The position numbers and the translations under genes are program-made. Positions 26,374 to 32,696 of a stretch of 64,000 bases of DNA are shown in pieces. The stretch comes from Vibrio sp. CB1-14 (lineage in GTDB: Bacteria; Pseudomonadota; Gammaproteobacteria; Enterobacterales; Vibrionaceae). Location: assembly GCF_040412085.2 (NCBI RefSeq), contig NZ_CP115921.1, positions 868,001-932,000 on the forward strand. The letters run 5' to 3'. Every line of letters begins with the position of its first letter. Position 1 is the first letter of the stretch. The notes below the pieces were generated by a model that was not told the origin of the DNA, did not search any database, and worked only from the letters and a program-made list of their open reading frames with translations.

Positions 26374-27732
26374 ATGAGTTTCAAAATGCGCTTAGTGATT
26401 TTTACCAGTCTCTGGTTCTGCCTTATGACGGTGATCATTGCCGTGACGTATCATTGGCAGCGACAAACCATTGAGTACCGTACGACCCAAAGTCTGCATA
26501 AAGACTTAGCGGTACATATGCGCGATGACAATCCACTGATGATTGGCACCGAATACAACCCCAAAGCGCTGAAATCAATATTTCATACCTTAATGCTCAT
26601 CGGCCCTGATTTTGAGATCTATTTTCTTGATGCCCAAGGGAATATTACCACTCATGCAGCGCCAGAAGGGGCTGAGATCATGGGTAGGATACGGCGTTTT
26701 TTGTCAAATCAACCGTTTCCGATCCTCGGGCAAGACCCACGTCATCCAGGGGAAGACACGGTATTCTCAGTCGCCGCGATAGAGGAGTTTGGCTCTACCA
26801 TCGGTTACTTGTATGTGGTCATTGGCAGCACCAAGCATTCAGCGATTGCCAAAGCACAAGTGGATACGCCCTACATCGCCTTAACGGGGTTGACGCTGCT
26901 GTCGATTCTTGGGTTTGCGATAGGCGCTTATTGGTTAGTGAAACGCAGCCTGCTCACCCCTATTGAAAAAGTGACCATGAACTTGGAGCAGCAGGCCGAA
27001 CAAGACTTTCGCTTAAAGCCGGATTTTACCAAACAGGTACCCGAGTTAGTGCCGATCGCGCATTCGTATCAGAAAATGGCCAAGCAGATTCAGCAGCAGT
27101 TTCTTCAACTTGAATACCAAGCAAGTAGTCGCCGTGACACACTCGTGCAGCTCAGCCATGATTTAAAAACGCCACTCTCTAGCGTTCTGGGGTATTTGGA
27201 AACCTGGAAATTGCAACACCCGGGTTCTGACCCCTTGATTGAAGTGGCGTATCGCAATTGCGGTAAGCTGTCGGAGCAGCTCTATTCACTGCTCGAAACC
27301 GCTAAAGCGGATTCTCATTTACCCAGTTATGAGTATCAGCCTGTTGAACTCAGTTCTTTGGTGACAGAGTGTGCCGAAACAATGTTAAGTCAATTTCAAA
27401 GACGGCAGATAACACTCAATGTCGAGGTGGATAAAGATATTAAAACCATAGGGGATAAAGGACTGCTGGAGCGATTGGTGCTTAACTTGCTAGAGAATGC
27501 GTTGCGTCACAGTCCATCCGGTGCCAGCGTTGATTGCCAAGCCCATACTTCGCCAGATGGCCAAAGCATTCAGTTTGTGTTTATTAATAGAGTAGAAGCC
27601 AGCGCGCCGAGCGGGTCATTGGGGATAGGAACGAGGATCGTTCAATCGATTTTAATGTTGCATCACAGCTACTTAGAAACCAGTGCTACGGATACTTTGT
27701 ATCAGCAGCGATTTGCGCTAAGAGTGCTGTAA
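26374..27732 (+). CDS. Sensor histidine kinase
   Basis: A 452-residue inner-membrane kinase. It has a first membrane helix (residues ~7-26), a periplasmic sensor region (~30-165), a second helix (~168-190), a HAMP-like linker, a HisKA box with the phospho-accepting histidine in Q-L-S-H-D-L-K-T-P, and an ATPase domain with N-L-L-E-N-A-L-R-H and G-I-G-T-R-I-V. AAGGAGG lies before the start. It is the partner of the response regulator 55 bp upstream and belongs to the spondin locus. The sensor domain resembles no family I recognise. Confidence 0.87.
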   Translation: MSFKMRLVIFTSLWFCLMTVIIAVTYHWQRQTIEYRTTQSLHKDLAVHMRDDNPLMIGTEYNPKALKSIFHTLMLIGPDFEIYFLDAQGNITTHAAPEGAEIMGRIRRFLSNQPFPILGQDPRHPGEDTVFSVAAIEEFGSTIGYLYVVIGSTKHSAIAKAQVDTPYIALTGLTLLSILGFAIGAYWLVKRSLLTPIEKVTMNLEQQAEQDFRLKPDFTKQVPELVPIAHSYQKMAKQIQQQFLQLEYQASSRRDTLVQLSHDLKTPLSSVLGYLETWKLQHPGSDPLIEVAYRNCGKLSEQLYSLLETAKADSHLPSYEYQPVELSSLVTECAETMLSQFQRRQITLNVEVDKDIKTIGDKGLLERLVLNLLENALRHSPSGASVDCQAHTSPDGQSIQFVFINRVEASAPSGSLGIGTRIVQSILMLHHSYLETSATDTLYQQRFALRVL

Positions 27733-27752
27733 ACCTAAGAGTGATGTAAAAA

Positions 27753-27774
27753 GGCTCCGAGCGTACTCGGAGCC
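27753..27774. terminator. Hairpin terminator between the kinase and rsgA-like gene
   Basis: GGCTCCGAG (27753-27761) and CTCGGAGCC (27766-27774) form a perfect 9-bp stem with a CGTA loop. On the minus strand a run of five T follows, so it ends the rsgA-like transcript; the plus-strand tail is also T-rich. Confidence 0.88.
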
Positions 27775-27803
27775 GTGTTTGTTTGGGCTTAATGTCTAAT
27801 CCG

Positions 27804-28859
27804 TTAGTAGCCTTTTTTACGATGGCGACTTTCAGACTGCACCGACTTGATGAACTTACCAAACTCTTTGGATTTGCTGCGTTTTTCCGCAAGTGATGCA
27901 CTGTTTCTCGCTTGCTCGCGCTGCAGTTTGAAGTAGTTCTCCATTCGTCTCTCATCAAGATCACCGGCTTCCAATGCTTTGCGCACTGCGCAGCCTGGCT
28001 CGTTGGTGTGCTGACAATCACTAAAGCGGCATTGGTTTATCAGCGCTTCAACATCACTAAAGGTTTCGGCTAGGCCTTCTTCACTGGCCGTGAGCTGAAT
28101 TTCGCGCATTCCCGGTGTATCTAGCAGCAATCCACCCTTTGGCATCTTGTGCATTGAGCGAGACGTTGTGGTGTGGCGACCTTTACTGTCGTCTTCACGA
28201 ATGCCGCCTGTCGTCAGAGTTTGCGTTTGCATCAGTGTATTCACCAATGTCGATTTACCGACCCCTGATGATCCCATAAACGCCACGGTTTGCCCTGTTC
28301 CGCACCATGATTGCAGTCCTTGTAGCGACTCCACATCAAGCGAATTAACCGTTTCTATCATCAAAAATGGGTCAAGGGATTGCACTTGCTGGCGCTTGTC
28401 TTCGACATCGTCACACAAGTCGGCTTTGGTGAGTACGATAACCGCTTCTGCTTTGGCTTCATTCACTAACGTTAGGTAGCGCTCGATGCGACTAAGATTA
28501 AAGTCAAAGTTGAGCGAGCAGACGATGAACACCGTATCGACGTTCGCAGCAATGTACTGCTCTTCGATTTTTGAGCCCGGCGCCTTGCGGCTGAACAGTG
28601 ACTTTCGCTCCAGCAAGCGAACAAACCCCTGTTGCTCGTCAAGGAGTAGCCAGTCTCCCACCGTCATCGCTGGGTAGCTAATGTGGTGTTCAAGGTGAAA
28701 CTCTTGTTGCTCAGTACAAACGATATAACCGCTGCGATGATGAGCAATCACTCGGCCGAAAATAATGCCGTCATACTCTTCTAGCGTGAGCTGTTGTTGA
28801 AAATAGGTTTTCCAGCCAAGTTCGTTGATCGCGATTGGATGGGTAAAAATAGAATGCAT
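27804..28859 (-). CDS. RsgA/YjeQ-type circularly permuted GTPase (probable paralogue)
   Basis: A 351-residue protein with an N-terminal OB-like domain (residues ~35-95), then a GTPase domain with motifs in permuted order: V-L-T-K-A-D (G4) before G-S-S-G-V-G-K-S-T (G1), T-T-T-S-R-S (G2) and D-T-P-G-M (G3). A C-terminal zinc-knuckle (C-R-F-S-D-C-x-H-x5-C) and a basic tail follow. RsgA proteins act late in 30S subunit assembly. The housekeeping rsgA of gammaproteobacteria usually sits with orn/psd; this isolated copy with a divergent N-terminus is probably a second form. Its Shine-Dalgarno AGG can be masked by an upstream AGTACCT, and a 16-codon ORF precedes it. Confidence 0.85.
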   Translation of the reverse strand: MHSIFTHPIAINELGWKTYFQQQLTLEEYDGIIFGRVIAHHRSGYIVCTEQQEFHLEHHISYPAMTVGDWLLLDEQQGFVRLLERKSLFSRKAPGSKIEEQYIAANVDTVFIVCSLNFDFNLSRIERYLTLVNEAKAEAVIVLTKADLCDDVEDKRQQVQSLDPFLMIETVNSLDVESLQGLQSWCGTGQTVAFMGSSGVGKSTLVNTLMQTQTLTTGGIREDDSKGRHTTTSRSMHKMPKGGLLLDTPGMREIQLTASEEGLAETFSDVEALINQCRFSDCQHTNEPGCAVRKALEAGDLDERRMENYFKLQREQARNSASLAEKRSKSKEFGKFIKSVQSESRHRKKGY

Positions 28860-28863
28860 TGTT

Positions 28864-28962
28864 AGTACCTAAAATTTGGTCTTATTTTTATAAGGGTCAG
28901 GTACTTACCGATGTAAGTGTGTGCAGGTTGCACAAGACCCCGGTTATGAACACCGGGTAAAG
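28864..28962 (-). promoter_or_regulatory. Structured leader RNA before the rsgA-like gene
   Basis: In transcript order, CTTTACCCGGTG (28962-28951) can pair with ACCGGG downstream (28944-28939), or at 11 of 12 bases with CACCCGGTAAAG inside the upstream small ORF (29037-29026). Then come stems GTGCA/TGCAC (28933-28921) and ACTTAC/GTAAGT (28918-28903). The last overlaps AGTACCT (28905-28899), complementary to AGGTACT (28870-28864), which contains the gene's Shine-Dalgarno. Competing stems plus a masked ribosome-binding site are the form of a translational attenuator. Folding was done by eye. Confidence 0.55.
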
Positions 28963-29004
28963 AAGGGGAGGGGTTAGGAAACAGTATCTGTTGTTGTGCT
29001 TCGC

Positions 29005-29055
29005 TCAACCGTTAGTTTTAGCCAACTTTACCGGGTGGGTATGAATAACAATCAT
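29005..29055 (-). CDS. Putative 16-residue leader peptide
   Basis: The frame reads MIVIHTHPVKLAKTNG and stops at TGA. Its ATG is preceded by GGAGGA at five-base spacing, one of the best ribosome-binding sites in the window. Codons 6-10 lie within the segment that can pair with the downstream leader. Peptides of this size in front of structured leaders usually act by ribosome position or stalling rather than as free products. It ends 145 bases before the rsgA-like start. No homologue is known to me. A chance ORF cannot be excluded, but the site strength argues against it. Confidence 0.5.
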   Translation of the reverse strand: MIVIHTHPVKLAKTNG

Positions 29056-29100
29056 GAAAATCCTCCAATGTAGTGAGTGAAAACAGGCTAATAATAGCAG

Positions 29101-29126
29101 CGCAGCGCTGATTGTACAGCGCTGCG
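29101..29126. terminator. Perfect 10-bp hairpin after the PCuAC gene
   Basis: CGCAGCGCTG (29101-29110) and CAGCGCTGCG (29117-29126) pair fully around a six-base loop, 16 bases beyond the stop of the copper chaperone gene. No T-run follows on the minus strand, so it may be a leaky terminator or 3'-end stabiliser. If leaky, the copper operon could read into the leader of the rsgA-like gene. Confidence 0.55.
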
Positions 29127-29142
29127 ATATAGAGCATTGAGA

Positions 29143-29595
29143 TTAGTGATGTTTATGATGCTTCATACCCGACATGACTTTTTTCACTGGCACGGTCAGG
29201 ACTTTCACTTCACCATTGGCAAAGTTTAGCTCAACGTTAATGGTGTCCCCTTCTTTCATAGGCGCTTTTACATCCAATAGCATCACATGCAGGCTGCCAG
29301 GCTTAAGGATGGTTTTACCATTGGCTGGAATGTCGATGGTGTTCACTTGACGCATCTTCATGACATCACCTTCTTTGATAACATCGTGCAGTTCAACCAC
29401 GCTTGACGCTTGTGAGCTTGCGCTAACGATAGTACGAACTTCATTGCCGGTATTTTCAATGGTGCCGAATACCGCGCTGGTTGTTGCATTTGGTGGTGTT
29501 GCGCGAGCGTACACATCATTCACATCGATAGCGGCGTGTGCCATCGAAAGAGGCGCTAGGGCGATTGCAGATAGAAGGAGTTTGTTGAGCTTCAT
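29143..29595 (-). CDS. Periplasmic copper chaperone, PCuAC family
   Basis: A 150-residue exported protein with a signal peptide ending A-H-A (about residue 21) and the PCuAC copper site: H of E-L-H-D, M-K-M-R, and the H-x-M pair in G-S-L-H-V-M. The histidine-rich tail (H-H-K-H-H) adds metal ligands. PCuAC delivers Cu(I) to the CuA centre or, with SCO, to cytochrome oxidase assembly. It lies 62 bp after the SCO gene in the same direction, the usual pairing. Confidence 0.88.
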   Translation of the reverse strand: MKLNKLLLSAIALAPLSMAHAAIDVNDVYARATPPNATTSAVFGTIENTGNEVRTIVSASSQASSVVELHDVIKEGDVMKMRQVNTIDIPANGKTILKPGSLHVMLLDVKAPMKEGDTINVELNFANGEVKVLTVPVKKVMSGMKHHKHH

Positions 29596-29657
29596 GGTTC
29601 ATTCCATTGTTAAAGGTGCATCGTTATAAGTGCATCGTTTATAAAGTATAGTGTTGC

Positions 29658-30269
29658 TTATCCTTGCTTATTAACGCGATGAATCGCCTCAATAATCGGA
29701 GCAGGATTGAGCGTGTGCGGCACTTTTTCAATAAGCGTGCCGTCCGGGCTTAGGAAATAGAAATACGAACTGTGGTCGAGGGTATAGCCAAGCTTGGAGT
29801 CCTCAAGTTCTGCCTTACGGAAGATAACGCCATACTTGTGAGCAAGCGGTTTGGTGACTTCCAGCGGCGCAGATAAGCCTTCAATCATTGGGTGAAAGTA
29901 GTGGGCGTACTCGGCAGAGGCTTCTGCGGCATCGCGCTCAGGGTCGAGGGAAACAAACATAGGTCTTAGTGTGGCTTTGGTTTCATCGTCGATCTGGTTT
30001 AGCGCGCCAGCTAGCATCGCCAATGAGGTTGGGCAGACATCGGGGCAGCGGGTAAACCCAAAGTAGACCACACGGGTGCGAGGGTCAGCTTGATCAAAAA
30101 TCGCTACAGCTTGCCCATTCTCGCCATACAGTACCGATTCGGAGACCGCTTGCAGTTTGGCAAGCTCTTCGGCCTGCTGTTGTTTTTGTTGTTGGTTGTT
30201 GAGATAGAGGTTGCTGCCTATGCCAAGGCCAAACGCAACCGCTAGAAGTCCTATCCATTTTTTGTTCAT
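29658..30269 (-). CDS. SCO1/SenC family copper chaperone
   Basis: A 203-residue protein anchored by one N-terminal membrane helix (residues ~5-20) with a thioredoxin-like periplasmic domain. It carries the SCO copper motif C-P-D-V-C-P after Y-F-G-F-T-R and the third ligand histidine in T-L-D-H-S-S-Y-F-Y. SCO proteins reduce and load the CuA site of cytochrome oxidase. Its start overlaps the upstream unknown gene by four bases (ATGA), so all three genes form one operon. Confidence 0.9.
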   Translation of the reverse strand: MNKKWIGLLAVAFGLGIGSNLYLNNQQQKQQQAEELAKLQAVSESVLYGENGQAVAIFDQADPRTRVVYFGFTRCPDVCPTSLAMLAGALNQIDDETKATLRPMFVSLDPERDAAEASAEYAHYFHPMIEGLSAPLEVTKPLAHKYGVIFRKAELEDSKLGYTLDHSSYFYFLSPDGTLIEKVPHTLNPAPIIEAIHRVNKQG

Positions 30270-30766
30270 CGAGCACTCATCCTCAAGGCTGCTTTAATGT
30301 CGGTCTCACCATCAGAAACCTTACCATACCAAGTCATACGTTGCTCGGCACAAACTGGTAAGATAATTTCACCTTGATAGACGTCGGGTTTGATCATCTC
30401 AAGCTGATACTTGGCGACGCCCATGTCCATCTCCTTGCCTTCCAGAGAAACGGTTAAAAACTCCGTATTGGCATTTGGCCAAAATACATCGACCTTAATC
30501 GGCGTCAGCGGCGTGACACGGCGCGTATCGAGCTTAACTTTCACGCCTTGCTGCTCGCAAACTTCGTCAGATAGCATGCAATAGTCAGTCAAATCTATCT
30601 CTGTGTTTGGCGCTTGTTTAAACGCCGATGGCAAATAAAAGCCAGCGCCTAGCGCTGCCGCAACAAGGAGAATTTTTAATTTGCTGTTCAAGGTGATGTT
30701 AACCCATAGAAGAATTGGTAACCGCATCCTAACATATTCCATATCGGCATCTGTGCGGTAGTCCAA
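30266..30766 (-). CDS. Membrane-anchored protein of unknown function in SCO operon
   Basis: I do not recognise the family. The frame gives up to 166 residues, but the first ~25 are uncertain: none of the possible starts has a clear ribosome-binding site. A membrane helix (L-K-I-L-L-V-A-A-A-L-G-A-G-F-Y-L) is followed by a ~110-residue periplasmic domain with three cysteines (D-Y-C, E-V-C, P-V-C) and repeated methionines (K-E-M-D-M-G). Translational coupling to the SCO gene and these metal-friendly residues suggest a part in copper insertion; this is inferred. Confidence 0.7.
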   Translation of the reverse strand: MDYRTDADMEYVRMRLPILLWVNITLNSKLKILLVAAALGAGFYLPSAFKQAPNTEIDLTDYCMLSDEVCEQQGVKVKLDTRRVTPLTPIKVDVFWPNANTEFLTVSLEGKEMDMGVAKYQLEMIKPDVYQGEIILPVCAEQRMTWYGKVSDGETDIKAALRMSAR

Positions 30767-30982
30767 ATTTTTGCTGCTTGTTAAATGACTTAGCGAGACG
30801 TAAATGGGTCTGTGTGTTTGAAGGAAGCTGAAATTTTGAAATTTGTCATTTACATCAAGATTATCTTTGAGTCACAACTTACCCTACTTTAGCCGTGCTT
30901 TACTCGCGTGTTCCTTCAAGCGTGTCTAGAGTCCAAACTGATTAGTACAACATATCGTCAGGCTAGAACAGGAACTATTAAC

Positions 30983-31549
30983 ATGAAAATGACTTCAAAA
31001 TGGGCTTTGTCACTTTATGTATTGTGTGGCTCAGCCCTGTCCAGCCAAGCCTTTGCTATCAATTGCAACACATTGGATGAATGGAGCCCAACCATTGATG
31101 GCAAACAAGTGAATTTGCACCATGTATTTTGCGGAGAACCGTCGAAAAACGACCGCGCGAAAGGATTTCATGCCTTTCCCAAGGGCGTGAAACCGAGTAA
31201 CTTTCAGTCGGCACAACCTACTGATGCACCCAACACAGCAGGCGTGTTTACTCTAAGGCAGATTAAGCTAGAGTTTAACGGCAAGGTGTACACTAAGTCG
31301 TTTAGCTCTATGTTTCCAGAGCATTGCAGTGCAGACCAAATTACCGCCAGCATTGTGTACTCCAATACCACGTCAACCGGCAATTGCAGTAACCCAAGTT
31401 GGGCACAGTGTGGCATGAGTGCCCCCGCTACCGATGTGACCGATGGCTATTGCAACGGCAACGATGGCAAGCCGTTCCAAGTTGCCAGTGCGCTGCTTTA
31501 CGATGACAATAGTAAGATAAACACGGGCTTTCCTATTTACCAACCTTAG
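30983..31549 (+). CDS. Exported EndoU-like nuclease
   Basis: A 188-residue protein with a signal peptide (cleavage after A-F-A, about residue 25) and a domain resembling bacterial EndoU: L-H-H-V-F-C-G-E followed by K-G-F-H-A-F-P-K-G, which would supply the two catalytic histidines. Seven or more cysteines in the mature part suggest disulphides. EndoU enzymes cut RNA, and several are toxins in contact-dependent inhibition; this one is a lone secreted domain with no delivery module. The ATG at 30983 has AGGA upstream; the longer frame from 30908 has none. A small acidic gene follows 54 bp downstream. Confidence 0.72.
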   Translation: MKMTSKWALSLYVLCGSALSSQAFAINCNTLDEWSPTIDGKQVNLHHVFCGEPSKNDRAKGFHAFPKGVKPSNFQSAQPTDAPNTAGVFTLRQIKLEFNGKVYTKSFSSMFPEHCSADQITASIVYSNTTSTGNCSNPSWAQCGMSAPATDVTDGYCNGNDGKPFQVASALLYDDNSKINTGFPIYQP

Positions 31550-31603
31550 TGGCAAAGATGGAAGTCGGGTAAGCGTTGAACCTTTAAAGGTGTATAGAGA
31601 ATC

Positions 31604-31924
31604 ATGACAAAACACGAAGCGTTTCAATGGCCTGATTTTGATGAGGCCAACCCATCTCATTGCACCTTGAAGGACTTTTTTGCTTCCGATATCCAATACT
31701 CAGCGCTAATTGGTAAAGAGATCCGTCAGGGTATTCGTGATTACCTCTCTGGTGAGCGTGACAGCTACGACGGTGGTGGTAATGGCTATGAGTTTTGGTG
31801 TGCGCAGGAAGGGTTTTATCTGCAAGGCATCTATTCCGGTGGCGATGAAGCTGAGGTGTGCGTGAGCTACCCGGTCGTGTTAACAGGCCTTGAAGCCTGG
31901 TTAGTTTGGATAGAGCAAGGTTAG
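31604..31924 (+). CDS. Small acidic protein of unknown function after EndoU gene
   Basis: A 106-residue protein, strongly acidic and rich in aromatic residues, with no signal peptide or membrane helix and no family I recognise. The middle has a glycine run (Y-D-G-G-G-N-G-Y-E-F-W). Its place directly behind a nuclease gene, cytoplasmic character and acidity are what an immunity protein would show, but EndoU here is exported, so a need for immunity is not certain. The ribosome-binding site is weak (AGAGA). Confidence 0.6.
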   Translation: MTKHEAFQWPDFDEANPSHCTLKDFFASDIQYSALIGKEIRQGIRDYLSGERDSYDGGGNGYEFWCAQEGFYLQGIYSGGDEAEVCVSYPVVLTGLEAWLVWIEQG

Positions 31925-31951
31925 CCGCGCCAAAGGGTTAACCTATGACGA

Positions 31952-32497
31952 TCAGCAGCGATGACAACTGCCGGACTTAGGCGCGTATTCCATAAGATTC
32001 CCCTGAAAATCAACGGAAAAGTCACAGCAGCTATGAAATACATCCAATAGTTTTTTACGGCTTTGCTTCACTCGCGACTTGAGCGTGGAGTAATTGATGC
32101 CTTTGTTCATTGCGTAATCTTTTTGCGACACTGCGTCGATTTCTATTGCGATGAGTAGCTCGGCATCTTGCTCTGGTAGCTGCTTGATAAATGGCAGCAG
32201 ACAGTGGGAGAGCTCGCTGATAAGCTGCGCTTCATCTTGTTCCTGGTGCCACAAATCATCCGATGTCACTTCCTGCCTTTTACTGTTTTTTCGGTAAAAG
32301 TCGATAATGGTATTGTTGGCAATCTGGAACAGCCAGGGTTTGATTTTGCTCTCGTCGGTCACCGCTTGAAAGCCATTGTGAGTTTTAATCAAAATCTCTT
32401 GAAGTAGATCTTCAACATCCGCCGGGTTAGCGATTTTACTATGTAGAAACGCCTTTAGGCTGGATTGATAGGCTAACCAGATTGGCTCAAGTTTCAT
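31952..32497 (-). CDS. SigZ-like ECF sigma factor
   Basis: A group 4 sigma-70 factor of about 181 residues. Region 2 (D-V-E-D-L-L-Q-E-I-L-I-K-T, K-P-W-L-F-Q-I-A-N-N-T-I-I-D-F-Y-R) and region 4 (K-D-Y-A-M-N-K-G-I-N-Y-S-T-L-K-S-R-V-K-Q-S-R-K-K-L) are clear. It has the cysteine-bearing tail (C-C-D-F-S-V-D-F near the end, then S-C-H-R-C) I associate with SigZ. No anti-sigma gene is adjacent. The start is uncertain: M-K-L-E-P-I-W at 32497 fits the family N-terminus, but the frame runs open to 32596. Targets are unknown. Confidence 0.82.
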   Translation of the reverse strand: MKLEPIWLAYQSSLKAFLHSKIANPADVEDLLQEILIKTHNGFQAVTDESKIKPWLFQIANNTIIDFYRKNSKRQEVTSDDLWHQEQDEAQLISELSHCLLPFIKQLPEQDAELLIAIEIDAVSQKDYAMNKGINYSTLKSRVKQSRKKLLDVFHSCCDFSVDFQGNLMEYAPKSGSCHRC

Positions 32498-32696
32498 TTG
32501 TCTCATATACCTCATAGTGTTCAGCTTAACTGTGTTAGTAAGAGTGTTTGTTAGCCAGTGATTAGAGCTACTCAGTTTAACCTCTTTGTTGCTCAAAGTG
32601 ACCGACAGTTTTCTTCGACCCTTAGTAAGACGATCAAGAATTCAAAAAGACGACATCTCTTTAAATTGCGTGAACGTCTTGTCAGTGACACCACCA

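Noticed and set aside
27804-28859. GTPase as the housekeeping rsgA
   Set aside because: Not next to orn or psd, with a divergent N-terminus and its own leader; more likely a paralogue, though the genome must be checked.
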